DNA of 64,000 bases from Trichodelitschia bisporula (GCA_010356995.1 ML996695.1:939061-1003060); one strand, 5' to 3'. Shown: positions 11,063-22,936, numbered from the stretch's first letter. Made by a program: numbers and translations. The notes: generated by a model not told the origin, from the sequence alone.

Positions 11063-11899
11063 GCTTACGTCGGGGTGAAGGATGCTCGCGCACTTTTGCT
11101 CTCGTTTTATTTCCTTGATTCATGATACCCGGTGTGCGATACCACGCGGCTCAAGGGCCTGCAGCATCCCCGGCAGGGGATTTTTTTTTCTTGTTGTGTT
11201 TGATACCAGACAAGCTTGTAATCCCCGTGGCCGGCGCCTCTGGGGGTGCAAATGATGCGAGTGGCTCGAAATTGACTTGGATTGTAACCGTGCTGGTCAG
11301 GGGAACTGTTGAGCAGTTGAACTCAGTCAAATCAATGCCAGTCAATAAGCAAATCCTGATCGTGAAAGCGGCCTTTCCCACTAGTCACCAAGGAGAAATC
11401 GTATGAGTGATGAACCATCACCAACCCCTTGATCGTATGGTATCCTTTGTTATACCCATGGAAAGGTATGCAAGGCATAGTGGTAGATATTTGGGGAGAG
11501 TGCTCTTGAGGCTTGGCCGGTGTGGTTCAAGATGGTGACACAGGCCCGTGCGTCATGGTGTTTCCAGATCGACTGACGACAGCTGCTGGCTTGTGAGAGG
11601 CGGAGCTCGCCGGCAACGCCCTCGAGCTTCATCTTCGGGTCACCTTCAATATCGCTTCGATTCATTGAGACCAGAAATCCTTTTGAATTACCGCTTTACG
11701 TCAATAGCGTAACCCTTCGCCGAGCACCTGCTTCCTCTTATTTCCGGGCGTCATGTTGGCCAGCTCCCGAGCTTATTCCCACCTTAGCTCTCGCCCCCGC
11801 TCCAACATACCCGTACCTTAGTATCAGAAGACAATTGCTCTTGCTCTCTCGCTCCTTTACTCCGCTTCACTCCTAAAATTTGCAGCCAGTTCACCTGTC
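11063..11899. promoter_or_regulatory. Upstream region of the CitE-like gene
   Basis: 837 bp without a supported gene. A CT-rich run at about 11840-11880 just before the next start codon resembles a fungal pyrimidine-rich core promoter. The proximal ~100 bp also contain CT-rich clusters near 11780-11810. Confidence 0.4.
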
Positions 11900-12963
11900 A
11901 TGGCTGCTCCCGTCATCCGACGAGCTCTGCTCTACGGTACGCGATCCCTGACTTCTGGCGCCCTTCTAACAATCCGTGACAGTTCCTGGATCTTCGAAGA
12001 AATTCTTGGAGAAGTCAAGAGGTCTCAATGTCGATTGCGCGGCATATGACCTCGAAGACTCTGTGACGCTCGGCAAGAAAGCTGAGGCGCGCTCCGCATT
12101 ACGCCAATTCTTGGAACAACCTCGACCAAGCGGCATCCGCGAGATGGCAGTTCGCATCAACTCTGTAGATAGTGGCCTCGCACTAGCTGATTTGACTGAA
12201 GTGGTAAGTATTGGAGGCGAGAGCTTCGGTTGTAGACTAAGTGTCTCGTCCACAGCTTCAAGCCCCGAACTTGGATGCCATTGTTGTCCCGAAAGTCAAC
12301 TCAGCATCCGATCTCCATTTCGTTACAGACGTTATCCGAGGCGCGCTGCCAGAAAGACATCCCTACACACCTTCCTCCTCTCATCAGCAACATCAACCTC
12401 TTCGGATCATTGCCCTCATCGAATCCGCACGCGCACTCTCCAACCTTTCTGAGATCTGCAAGGCGTCGCCCTATCTTTCTGGGCTCGTCTTCGCGGCAGA
12501 GGACTTTGCGCTCGACCTTTCGCTCACGCGCACGCCTTCTTTAACCGAGTTCCTTTTTGCTCGATCCGCAATTGCGACGGCAGCTCGTGCCCACGACCTC
12601 CCGTCGACCATCGATCTGGTGTGCACAGCCTACAAGGGTGAAGAGGGACGCAAACGCCTCGAGGAGGAGTGTATCAGCGGCAAAGGGCTCGGCTTCAACG
12701 GAAAGCAGTGCATACACCCCACACAGGTGGAAGCTTGTCAGCAGCTGTATTCCCCGAGCAAAGAGGAGGCGGAATGGGCTGTCCGGGTTGTGATTGCGGA
12801 CAAGAAGGCAGACCAACAGGGACGAGGGGCCTGGACTCTGGACGGGAAGATGATTGACGTCCCTGTAGTTGGCAAGGCGAAAGCTATCGTTGCAAAGGCG
12901 GAGCTGTGTGGCTTCGACGTTGACGAGCTTCGCCAGAAATGGGCCCTTCAGGAGCCTGAATGA
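11900..12963 (+). CDS. CitE/HpcH-type lyase (citrate lyase beta-like, CLYBL family)
   Basis: TIM-barrel acyl-CoA lyase/aldolase related to mitochondrial CLYBL (citramalyl-CoA lyase) and bacterial CitE. Exons are 11900-11936, 11983-12203 and 12256-12963, giving 321 residues. The introns are 46 nt (donor GTACGC) and 52 nt (donor GTAAGT), both in consistent phase. The protein reads [24 protein letters not shown], with the typical LYVPG start of the barrel created across the first intron. Further motifs are [34 protein letters not shown] with the metal-binding Glu, and [15 protein letters not shown] near the C-terminus. The basic N-terminus may aid mitochondrial targeting, but this is inference. 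The exact substrate is unknown. Confidence 0.88.
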
Positions 12964-13528
12964 ACGGCGACCTCCCGAGATCGCTCCCAAGCGCGTTCAA
13001 CTCCGGCGCCTAAACGACCCGCAGATTAGGCGTTGCGGAATCGCATCCTATGGACATGTGCATTATGGGGAATGTACAAATCCAACAGTCTACCTATCGT
13101 GACGTCAATTCCTCTGGAAATTGTTACATTTTGTGGCTTGAGTTGTGTACGTCAAAAAGGAAGCATCCACGCTAAAATCTGGCGTGCCGCTGTCGGCCTT
13201 GTTTGCCTACCTCCACAGTCGGTGAAGCTTCGTCGGATGGCTGACTCTGATTGATCCTCGCCCATGCAATATGTAGCAATAAACGCCCCGGAAGGTTTAA
13301 GCCTCTTGGCCGAGGCACCCCACATACGCCGAAGTTGAGGAAGTGTCGACGGCCATGATTACATGAACCATTGTGCAATAAGGGAAAGCGGTATCGCAAA
13401 CCCCGACGAATAAACGGGCAGCCGGCTAGAACAAGATGCCGGAGTAGATAAATAGGGCACAGTCGGCCCCACCTTCTTACGACCCCGCCATCACATAATT
13501 TGGCCTCGCGCTCCGTCCTCCCTCTACC
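12964..13528. promoter_or_regulatory. Upstream region of 2-hydroxyacid dehydrogenase
   Basis: 565 bp between two plus-strand genes. A TATA-like GATAAATAG lies near 13446, about 80 bp before the start codon. No other element was recognised. Confidence 0.4.
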
Positions 13529-14706
13529 ATGGGTTCCAAAGCTGAACACCTAGTTATCCTTCTGCCATGGCCGGAGCCCACCGAACTCCTGGACAAATTG
13601 AAGGAGAAGTTCCCTGGACTTACAATTGCCTACTATGAGATCGCCGGGTGGGCGAACACCGACGGCCAGGCAACGGGAAAGCATATAAAACCAATTCCCG
13701 CAGGTACTTATAACATTGGGAAACTGTCCTGTACTAACACAGCTGTAGATGTTTACAAGGACGCCACCATCATTGCCACCACTTCTCTGTTTCCTGATAC
13801 CCGTGAAGAGGCCCCACATCTTGAACTCGTCCATGTCTTTTCTGCTGGCGCAGATCGCGTCATCGTTTCCCCGCTGTTTAAAGACACCCACGTCGTGTTC
13901 ACCAACAGCAGCGGTGTTCACGGACCCCAGATTGCAGAATGGTCCATCCTAGCAGCGCTGGTGCATAATCACCACTACAACCTTGCTTACGATCGCCAAA
14001 AGGAGCGCAAGTGGTCAAGAAGCAACCTGTTGAGCGTACGAGATTGGGCGGGCCAACGATTGGGCGTTTTGGGATACGGAAGCATTGGCAGACAGGGTAG
14101 CGAGCCTTTTGGCGTGTATATAAGCCGCTAACGCCTTCAGCTGGCCGTGTTGCCAAAGCCATGGGTATGGATGTCATCGCTTACACGGCGTCACCACGGG
14201 CCACTCCTGAGTCCCGCCGCGATGACGGGTACATTGTCCCTGGAACCGGCGACCCCGACGGCTCTATCCCGAGCGCTTGGTACTCCGGCACGGACAAAGA
14301 GTCGCTGCACACGTTTCTTGCTGCTGACATCGACATTCTGCTTGTCGGGGTCCCACACACCCCGGCGACAGACAAGTTCCTTTCTGGGCCGGAGTTCGAT
14401 ATCTTGGCGAAGAGGAACGCCTTTCTGATCAACATTGCTCGCGGAGGTGTAATTGACCAGCCAGAGCTGATCAGGGCGTTAGAAGATGGACGGCTGCGGG
14501 GCGCTGGCCTCGACGTAACTACCCCCGAGCCGCTTCCCGAGGACGATCCACTATGGGACGCACCGAATGTGATCATCTCGCCTCATGTAAGTGGAGCTTC
14601 TGAGGCGTATCTGGAGAGAGGATTGGGTGTTTTGGAGGCGAACCTGGAGAGGAGGAGGAGGGGGCAAGGTCTCATCAACGTCATCGAGAGGGGGAAAGGA
14701 TACTGA
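13529..14706 (+). CDS. D-isomer-specific 2-hydroxyacid dehydrogenase
   Basis: NAD(P)-dependent dehydrogenase of the D-2-hydroxyacid family; glyoxylate/hydroxypyruvate-reductase-like is the likeliest subgroup. Exons are 13529-14096 and 14141-14706, giving 377 residues. The 44-nt intron (donor GTAGCG, TTCAG acceptor) falls inside the Rossmann nucleotide-binding motif, so the spliced sequence reads GVLGYGSIGRQAGRVAKAMG. Catalytic residues are visible: Arg in NIARGGVIDQ, Glu in TTPEPLPEDDPLW and His in ISPHVSGASE. The N-terminal substrate domain (LVHVFSAGADRV, FTNSSGVHGPQIAEW) is also typical. The start MGSKAEHLVILLPWP gives a full first strand. It is convergent with the FSH hydrolase gene, 196 bp away. 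Confidence 0.9.
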
Positions 14707-14902
14707 AGGAGAGATGGACATATGGAATGCATTGTAATAGATGGTACATGGCATACAGATCATGAACACCGATCATTAGGCGCATCGCCATGTCGAGACT
14801 GTGAAGAGCGTACTTGAAGCATGAATCTATCCTTTCTCGCAGCAGACCCGCCAACACCGCAATGACCGTCGTGCCGATATCAAAACCAACGCAAGCTATA
14901 CT

Positions 14903-15688
14903 TCAACCTTTCAGAGCCTCCGTCTGCCTCGCAACATCCAGTATCGCATCCACAACCGGCACAACATCCTTGCTCTTGATCGGAACCCTATGATCCCCGT
15001 CCCACTCCACCACCGTGGCCGTCTTCTTATCGCAGTACTGATCCAGCAGCCGCCGATGCAAATGCAATCCCTTATCCGCAAGCCCATGCACATGAATTGT
15101 CGGATACCTTAGCAGATCCGCGCCCTCCACATCCGTAAACCCCTCACTCACCTCCCCCGCCCCCACCATCCCCTTCCTCCCCTTCGACGCCTCACTGAAA
15201 CTAACCAACGGCGCCCGTCCCGCCAACAGTACCGCAAACCGCCAGTTCGTCCCCGCCTTCCCCTTCCCCAACTTCTCCTCTCGCGCCTGCTGGTCATACA
15301 GCAAACTCGCCGCCAGCTTCGCGCCCTGGCTAAACCCCATCATACCAACCCACTCCCCCGTCGCGCCTTTCACGTTGTCGTCGTCCATGGTGCGCCGCAG
15401 CTGGTACCACACCTCGTCCGCGGCGGACTCATCGTCGATCTCAGTGTGCTCCGGTAGCCAGCGGAGCCAGCGGCGGAAGGGCGCGAAGTCGGAGTATACG
15501 GGCTCGATGCCCGGGCCGGCGTCGCAGAGGAAGGGGCCGTCGGCGAAGACGAGCCGGAAGTAGGGGTTTAGACGTGCGATGAGGGCGCGCGCTTGGAGCT
15601 GGAAGACTTCGCCGGTTACGCCGCCACCGTGGAGGCAGAGGATGCGGGGGTTGTGGAGGGTGGGGTCTAGGGTGGCTGATTTGGACAT
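14903..15688 (-). CDS. FSH1-type serine hydrolase (DUF341/OVCA2-like)
   Basis: Single-exon 261-residue protein of the family-of-serine-hydrolases group (yeast Fsh1-3, human OVCA2, CtnB-like fungal proteins). The start at 15688 (MSKSATLDPTLHNPRILCL) precedes the first beta strand; the frame is open upstream to 15790 but without family likeness. Motifs are CLHGGGVTGEVFQLQ (oxyanion region), FADGPF, the nucleophile elbow MGFSQGAKLA, the acid-bearing VHGLADKG and the catalytic His in WDGDHRVPIKSKD. The triad is complete. Members act on short acyl or thioester substrates and some sit in polyketide clusters, but no polyketide synthase is near, so a primary-metabolic role is more likely. Confidence 0.88.
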   Translation of the reverse strand: MSKSATLDPTLHNPRILCLHGGGVTGEVFQLQARALIARLNPYFRLVFADGPFLCDAGPGIEPVYSDFAPFRRWLRWLPEHTEIDDESAADEVWYQLRRTMDDDNVKGATGEWVGMMGFSQGAKLAASLLYDQQAREEKLGKGKAGTNWRFAVLLAGRAPLVSFSEASKGRKGMVGAGEVSEGFTDVEGADLLRYPTIHVHGLADKGLHLHRRLLDQYCDKKTATVVEWDGDHRVPIKSKDVVPVVDAILDVARQTEALKG

Positions 15689-16551
15689 GGTGGGGTTGTG
15701 AGGGTGAGGCAAGTACTGAAGGAGGAGGTGAGAGATGGCGATGGGTTGGGACGAGGTGCTCAAGGCTATGCGGGCTCGCGATTTCTTCAAGTACGCGAAA
15801 AAGGCCAGTGATATCTGAACTGGTGAGTTAACGTCAGAAGAACAAGAGCAGTTGGGATGGAGCTTTGAATGGACGCAGTGTGGTGGGGCGCAGACAACGC
15901 ACCTCTATCTTTAGAACCGCTCAAGCTCAGCCTAAAATGCAAAGAACAATCAACAGAATCATTTGGAATGCCTCTTAACTGGCGTACAGAGGGATGCTTT
16001 CCCACGAGTTCCTCGCCATCCCATTGAAACAAGCCTCCGGATCCACTCGTTACGAGCTGATGCTTGTACGGTGTGCAGCGATCGATGTACCCCTCCCGGC
16101 CGTGCCAATGTGCGGGGCCGAAAGAAGCGGGGGCTAATCAAAAGGGGGATACCCCTTGATGGTGTCGCCTTGAAGCTTTTAGGCACGACGATAGGCCTCA
16201 AAGGGTTTGACTTTTGTTCTAACCTCCCGTGGTGGAAGCTGTTATTTTACACTGATGCTCATCGCATTGCGGTCTCTTAGTGCCGTCTGTGATGTCCCCA
16301 CAAAGAATGCCTTTCCAAAACTGATCTCGTGTCATCACATCGCAAGGCCCTTCAGGCTCAAAGTTGAATGCTCAGACCTTCCGCCGACCCTGGCACCGGG
16401 GGAAACTCATGCTTCCCTATGGCGTGCCTGTACCACTCAGTTCAAGCGGGGCCGCCTGAACCGGGGGAGTGGAAAAGCACTAGTTGTGGTCCAAGATGCA
16501 GTATCGTCGCTATGAATCTCTACCAACCTTCTTCCCTGCGACTGAATGAGC
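15689..16551. other. FSH hydrolase upstream / ATG6 downstream region
   Basis: 863 bp without a supported gene. It must hold the FSH hydrolase promoter and the ATG6 3' UTR, both minus-strand. Short open frames occur on both strands without conserved motifs. Confidence 0.35.
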
Positions 16552-18107
16552 TCAAGGCCGCCTTCGAACCTCGCTCACATTACTTGTATAGGCCAGCAGA
16601 TACTTGCAGCAGGTAAGCATGGACTTGCACGCCTTGGTCCAAGACTCCTCCTGGTTATTCAAGTTCAAGGTACCGAGCTTGATACTATGGTCGCCAATCT
16701 TATCCCGGTCAATCTCATAACGTACGTGAGGAAATTCGACCGTGTTGCCGTCTGCACCTTGGAGCGGTGTTCTCCGCGCATGACTGAGCAATTGGGAGAG
16801 GCATTCGAGAAAGTAGACCATCGCGGTATCGAACTTGCGGTTGAAGATATTGATGCCCAAGGAGAACTCTCCGGAAGAAAACAGGTCATACTCTTTGCAG
16901 ATGAGCTTTGGCTGGTGCGATGGGTCATTCGAGACGGGGGTGCGAGATGACTGGTAGTGCCTGATCTTCGATGTCGACCCCATCGGCACTAACTCGTAGC
17001 CTTTGAAAGTGAAGTTGAGCTTCTCCGCAACAGTCGCCAACAGCAAGCAAGTGTGGCCCCATGCTGCGTTTATTTCGGCCCACTCTACTGGCTTGTCAGG
17101 AAGTCTTCCCAGCCGAAGGCCGTTGATGGTACCGAAGAAACCGTCGTGGCCGATGGAAAAGGTATCGTTATACACATTCGCTCGACGTAGCCGTTCCAGC
17201 TGCTTGAAGTCGTTTTCGTAGCGCTTGTTGATCCGCTCTCTTTCGTTCTGAAATCCAGAGAGCTTCGTCGCAAAGTCATTTCGCTCAGCCCAGAACTCTT
17301 CTTCCTGCTCGTCAAGCTCAAGAGACTGAGCCTCCAAGGACAGAATCTCCTCTTCCATCTTCGCTTTTTCTGCTTCAAGTTGCTTCAGCTCGGCAAATGC
17401 TGCCTTCTCCTTGGCCTGCGTCTCTTCAAGCAGCGTTTTTGCCTGCTGTAGCTCTTCTTCTGATGGTATGTCGGCATTCGCTTGCCTAAGAAACTCGACA
17501 TATGCGTCTCTCTCCTTCGTCGAATTGGACAGACGCTTCTGTAAGCTTTCAACGAGCAGCTCGGTACATTCGACACATATGGGATGGTCGATATCGGATC
17601 GGGCGGAGAGTATTTCAAAGAGTCGTGTAGTCGTCTCCATCTTGTTGGAAAGTTGATTTTCTGGTCCAGTGTCCTGGTCTGGCTTCCTCTGACTTCGCTT
17701 GCGGGCCAGATCGGGGGCATTCGAAGTCGGCTCCGCACGGCTATCCTGATCTTGCACGACCTGGGATTCCGTGAGCATGACAAAGGACATGGCGGGGTTA
17801 TCCCTCGCGGAGCCAGCGACAGGTACCGGTCTGGTGGCATGGCGGTTGGAATTGATATTTCGCTTGATGGCAGGCAAACGAGCATTCTGGGCGACGCGCT
17901 CGTACTCTTCCCGGCGCTCAGTTGAATATGAATGCCGTTCGAAGGTGGACTGATGAGGGGACGAGCCAGCAGAGTCTGTTACTGCGTTAGCTGTGCTCCG
18001 CAGAGTGCTTAGCCCAACATGCCAGTCAACAACTTAAAGGCGGCTGGATTCAGCTCTTCGAGAGAACCATCCAGCTTGAGAGGCGTTCGACACTTTTGGC
18101 AGTACAT
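16552..18107 (-). CDS. ATG6: Autophagy protein Atg6/Vps30 (Beclin 1 orthologue), with candidate GC-AG intron
   Basis: Regulatory subunit of class III PI3-kinase complexes in autophagy and vacuolar sorting. Exons are 18107-18023 and 17975-16552, giving 502 residues. The first exon encodes the conserved CxxC start MYCQKCRTPLKLDGSLEEL. Without splicing the frame stops within a few codons. A 47-nt GC-AG intron (18022-17976; donor GCATGT, branch GCTAACG, acceptor AACAG) restores KLLTDSAGSSPHQS and then a typical region before NPAMSFVMLTESQ. No GT donor in the right phase preserves the conserved first exon. A long coiled coil spans about residues 170-275. The BARA domain begins near 300 (FSIGHDGFFGTINGLRLGR) and runs to the end with KFDTAMVYFLECL and LNNQEESWTKACK. 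Family call is firm. Confidence 0.93.
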
Positions 18108-18520
18108 GGCATTACTTTGACGACTCGGGTCTCTTCATACAATAAGGAGGTCTAGTAGAGATGAAGCTGTTTAAAAGGAGCTGATATATGAGGCCGATGG
18201 AAGGTTGTTGATGCCTTCCCGGGTTGACAGCGGTATCAAGTCACGTGAAGAGACGGCGCGTGACAACGACCGGTGACATTTTGGTTCTCTTCACACAATC
18301 GCAGAACTTTCGAACATAAATTATCGAAACTATTTTGGATTGGCTCTTCAATGTAGCTAACAGCTGTTGTCTAGAGCTGAGAAAGCCTTGAGAACGAGGT
18401 CCGAGCGGTCAGCTTCCCAAGCCGCGGGTAGATGTGTGGAACATAAGACTTCTCCACAAATGGGCACTACCGGAATATGCACAGTAAGTGAGTATTATAG
18501 AAGCAATGATGCAAAGCCAA
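18108..18520. promoter_or_regulatory. ATG6 upstream region
   Basis: 413 bp between the ATG6 start and the 3' end of the MFS gene, both minus strand. It contains a TCACGTGA palindrome near 18240, an E-box-like CACGTG core. No gene was seen. Confidence 0.4.
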
Positions 18521-20331
18521 TTACACCTTCTCCTTCCTGGTCACCCTGCTGACCGCGATATCATCTTCCTTCTCCGACTCGTCGCGCTCATCAGCAGGTG
18601 CTGCCACTACCATCAACTTTTCCATGTCCTTGCCGGATGTCACCCCTCCATCACCATTTTCCCCATCTGACGTGCTCTTCGCGTCTGGGTTTGGCTTTGG
18701 CTCCTCCCCAGGCCGCACCAAACCTCTGTCCGTTACAAACAGACAGGTCAGGAGGCATATCCCGGCAAGAGGAGCACAGTAGATGAATACCGCCCGACTA
18801 GCTTTCGCATACGCCTCCTGAATCACCAGGCCATCCGCATGGCTGAACTTGGTATAATCCGGCTTTGCATATGTGGTTTTGGCGAGATACTTGTATTGCT
18901 CAGGCAACGAAGCTTTCAACACGTTTTGCAGCACGGCAGCTGAGATGGCAAGCCCGACAGAGCCTCCCAAGCAACGAAGGAAATTCCGGACCGATATCAC
19001 AACGGCTCGCTGTGACTTGTAGCAGTGGGCTTGCAGCGCAATGATCGTCGGTTGGAATACGTTGCCCGTTCCGAGGCCGAGGACCATGAGGATCACGATG
19101 TTCTTCCAGATGGCAGTCTCACGGCCGAAGATCGTGGTAAGACTGATACCAAGGGTGTAAACCGCAAAGCCAAACCAAATCACCTCGCCATACCGTTTGC
19201 GCCGCGAGATGTACTGGCCGGAGCAGATGGACGCAAAGCTTTGAGTAAGGGTCAGAGGAATTGTCAAGAACGCCGATTTCAGGGGCGAAAACTGGCGGAC
19301 GTTCTGGTAGTACAGCGGAAGGTAGTAAATGTAAGTGTAGAACACGGCTCCGAAAAAGAAATTCTGGAGGAGGATGGCCGCAACGGGGGTATTCTTGAAG
19401 AGCGAGACTGCTCGGAGTCAGAGATGAGTCCCCATAGCGAATAGGTACTCACGAGGCATCATGGGCAACGCAGAGACTCGCCATTCAACGTAGATGAACA
19501 AGATAGCGAAAATGCCGCCAATCACAAGCATGGATATTACCATCGGTCTAAGAAGTTAGGGTTGAACAACTTAGAAATGAACATGAAAACGTACGAGTTC
19601 CATTCGAAGTAGGCACCGCCTCCAGAGACCGGAATCAAGAGCAGAATCAAGGAGATCGAGGCCGTCGTGACACCCCAATAGTCAATTTTCTTGACGTTGG
19701 CGCGGAAGTTCTCTGCCGGCATGTTCGAGGGGAGCAGCCACCAGGATACAAAGCCACAGGCGGCGGCGGTTGGGCATAGCATGTAGAAGAGCGTCCGCCA
19801 TGTTGAAGTTTGCCCGAAGAGACCGGCCAGAAGCGGTCCGATGAGGTTTCCAAGTCCCACCATGGACCCAAGGATCCCTTGATACTTGCCTCTCCGCTCC
19901 AGCGTAACAATGTCACTGACAATCATCATGGTCAGGCTGGTAATGCCGCCACCCGCAACGCCAGTCAAGCCACGGAAGACGTAAAGCATGGTGGCATTTC
20001 GAGATACGCCGCACATGAGATCGCTGAAGCAGAGAAGAGCCAGCGCTGACAGATACACGCCCTTACGGCCGAACAGATCTGACAGTCGTCCATAAAGAAC
20101 CTGGAATACCGTGTTTCCGATCAGCGCAGATGTCCCGGCCCAAGATATCGTTTCCGTTGCGTGGAGATCTTTGGCAACTGTCGGTAAAAGTTGTCCAATA
20201 CCGTTCTGATCCACAAAATACACCAAAAGCGTCAAGGCCAGTACGAAAAAGACCAGGCAAAGTTGCTTGTGAGGTAGGAGATTTTCTTGATCATGGAGAG
20301 CGGCCTCGGCCTCATCTTGACGGCGGGTCAT
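18521..20331 (-). CDS. MFS drug:H+ antiporter, DHA2 (14-TMS) type
   Basis: Plasma-membrane major facilitator of the fungal multidrug/toxin efflux group. Exons are 20331-19595, 19547-19453 and 19407-18521 (572 residues). The introns are 47 nt (donor GTACGT) and 45 nt (donor GTGAGT), and the phases agree. About 14 hydrophobic segments can be counted, starting with LCLVFFVLALTLLVYF. MFS motif A is visible as GRLSDLFGRKG, and an antiporter motif C-like segment as LGNLIGPLLAG. The hydrophilic C-terminus (about 70 residues) is rich in Asp, Glu and Lys and probably cytosolic. The substrate cannot be deduced. There is no adjacent biosynthetic cluster or regulator, so a stand-alone efflux pump is the simplest reading. 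Confidence 0.9.
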
Positions 20332-21227
20332 GATGAGATGACTTTGTGAACGAAAAGTGTACCTGGCGTAGGGAAAGCAGCTCAAGGGGATTTTCAAATC
20401 TCAACAGAATAATCTTTGGACTTGAGAGCCATTTTGAAGTCCTTTCGGCACCAATGTCCCGAGCGGAGCGGTCAAAAAGCAACATGACGGCACTCAGCAT
20501 GCTGCATGCCTGACGATACAGTCCGTTGCCGCGCGAGGGAAGCCAGTTAGAAGCGGAGCATCGGTCGAGTTCATGGCCTGCTCGGTACATAGCGGCTCAT
20601 TGTCGGTTGTCTGCAGGGCGCTTGAGGCAAACACGCCATCAGATCCAGGTACGGCTCGGCTTGAAAATGCCGGTAACCTGGTATCAAAGGACAAAGGATG
20701 ACAGCGTACAGCTTCCCTCGTCGCTGCCGAGCCAGTCGGTCTTAGTTTCGATTGGCAGACCGTTTTTCAAGACCGGGAATCTTGAGTTCGGCATACTGTA
20801 GTAGAGGGCGATCCGCCCAAGCTGGCATGCGACGTTAGCCAGGAACCCGGTACACGAACGGTTCTAGTGGAGCGATATCGCTTCACCGGTCCGTTCCTGC
20901 TTGGCACATGAGCTTATAATCTTGGCACGTTCGTTTGGTCGACGGTGGCAAGGCTGCAAAGCCGATACAGGCACGGAAAGGATGGATACTCCATGGTAGC
21001 TCTTTTGCATCAACGATGTCTGTTTGGAGCCTGGCCGGACAGAAAGAAAGTAAACAAGAGGCCAGCGAGTAAGGACTCTGCACTTGTAAAAAGTACTATC
21101 ACAAGTCAGATTCACATAATTATATGCCGTTCGGCGAGATATCGATAATTCTTGCTGTATGTTCTATGTCTCTACAGCTTAAAGGTCCAGCTGAGAAGAC
21201 GGAGCCTGTCGGGATGTAATTGGCGGG
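20332..21227. other. MFS upstream / NOP12 downstream region
   Basis: 896 bp without a supported gene, holding the MFS promoter and the NOP12 3' UTR. Small open frames on both strands show no motif. Confidence 0.35.
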
Positions 21228-22936
21228 CTACTTTGACGGTTTTCCACCAGACGCCTTCCAAGCTGCAGCGCGTTTGGTGCTTCGATTTTTGGGCTTCCCT
21301 CCCTTGCTTTTTGACTTGCCCCCAAGTTTCAGGCCCTTGTTTCCTTGGTTGTTGCTAGCACGGTGCCCTTCAAAAATGAAAGTCTCCGGAGGCTTCACCC
21401 CGAGCTGGGTGGCAAGAACACCCTTCTTCATCTGCGCAGCAGCACCACGGCCGAGCAGTTTTCCAGCGCGGCCCTGCATGGACTTCAACTCGCCCGACAC
21501 TTTCGGATTGAAAATGCGGGATTTGGAGGGGTTCGCCTGGGAGGACGCGTTGTTGGCGGCCTTACGCTTGATGGCCTTCGCTCGCGTGACGCGAAGTTTG
21601 CGAGGCAGCATCGGGGGAAATCTCTTCTCATTGAGATGCAACGCTGCTTCGACGGCATTCTCGTCCTGAATTCTGTTAACAGGCTGCCTGACTTCACTTC
21701 GGACCGACTTACAGTAAACTGCACATAAGCAATTCCCTTGCCGACTCTCGTTTTCCCGTCCCTGATGACTCTAACACTCTCGACCTTGCCAACCTTGCCG
21801 AACTCACGCCACAGACCTTCTTCCGTATCTGAAGGGGTTCGCTTCTTGCCCTTCTTCTGCTTCCCCTCCGCCTCGTTGGCCGCTTGGATGTTGCTCTCGT
21901 CATCGACGAAGCCGAGATTTCCGACGAAGACACACCGACGGTGGTCCACCTTGGCCGGATGCGCAACTTCATCAACACGCACATGGCGATCCAGGACTAC
22001 CGTCCCGTTGAGCTGCTTGGCCGCCTCGCGCGCAGCAGTCTTGGTTGAGTAGACAACATAGGCGTTCGTGCTCATAGCGGTCTCTTCCATAACCTCCTTT
22101 CGGGCGAACGCAGCCTTCTTCGGCAGCTTGGCGGCAAACGGAGTAGAGCGGAAGCGGAGAGACTCCACTTTGTGAGGCGGGTCATGAGCCGGGAGCGAAG
22201 CAAGAAACAAGCCCATGTGGTTGAGGAGTGTCTTCTTAGCCGACTTTGAGGTGACGGCCTTAGTGGAAACGTTCCCAACGAAAACCGTGCGGTTGGCCTT
22301 CTCAAGTTCGACAGACTCCGCCGAAGGGGCAAGGCTTTCGTGCTGCGGGATGTCAAAATCTTCATCGGAGACAGTGTTCTCCTCATTGGCAGTGTCGCTA
22401 TCCCCGTCCGATCCCGATCCTTCTTCCTCTACGACAGCGGAAACCTTTTGGCGCTTTGGCCTTTCGGTTGCGCGCTTCTTATCATCCTTCTCTTCCTCAT
22501 CCGCGAGGCGTTGCAGGTACTCGACTTCCAGGCCTTCGTTTTCTTGCTTCCGCTTGCGCTTGCGGCTCCTCTCACTGGCATTTGCCTCAATAGGCACGGG
22601 TACTAGGAACTCCTCGTCCTCTACATCTCTATCTTCCATATCGGTGTCATCTTGGCCAGATGCAAGCTCCGAGAGGACTTCATCGTCTTCGTTGTCCGAA
22701 GCACCTTCTTCCGACACACTCTTCGGACTCGGTGGATCTGGTATCTGGCGAGGTTTGATTGGGCCAGCCTAGAGATTGTGAGCTAGAAGCAACCAGAATG
22801 AGATCAGTTGAGAACTTACACTGGAGGAAAAAAGCGAGGCCAGACTTGGGTCAATTTTTGTAGCAGGAGCAAATGTCAAGAACGACTCTTGGGCATTGCT
22901 GGCCATAGAGGCCGTTTTGGTGCTTTTCTTGCCCAT
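21228..22936 (-). CDS. NOP12: Nucleolar RNA-binding protein Nop12 (RRM)
   Basis: Nucleolar protein for pre-25S rRNA processing and 60S assembly. Exons are 22936-22820, 22768-21713 and 21665-21228 (536 residues). The introns are 51 and 47 nt, both with GTAAGT donors and both in phase 0. The N-terminus (MGKKSTKTASMASNAQ) leads into a long acidic and basic region. RRM1 starts near residue 195 (RTVFVGNVSTKAVTSKSAKK). RRM2 starts near 315 (RRCVFVGNLGF) and ends with the RNP1-like KGIAYVQFT, exactly at the last intron. The tail is strongly basic, Lys/Gly/Ala-rich (GLKLGGKSKSKGGKPKN), as expected for a nucleolar rRNA-binding protein. It is divergent from the Sds3/Dep1 gene. Confidence 0.92.

Noticed and set aside
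14903-15688. Link of the FSH/CtnB-like hydrolase and MFS pump to a secondary-metabolite cluster
   Set aside because: No polyketide synthase, NRPS, terpene cyclase or cluster regulator lies in the window; ATG6 and other housekeeping genes separate the two.
16560-16590. TTCGAACC on the plus strand resembling a tRNA B box
   Set aside because: It lies inside the last codons of ATG6, and no A box or cloverleaf could be drawn around it.
21485-22717. Unspliced reading of NOP12 exon 2 into its last intron
   Set aside because: The frame past 21713 lacks the basic Nop12 tail; a GTAAGT...TTCAG intron restores it.
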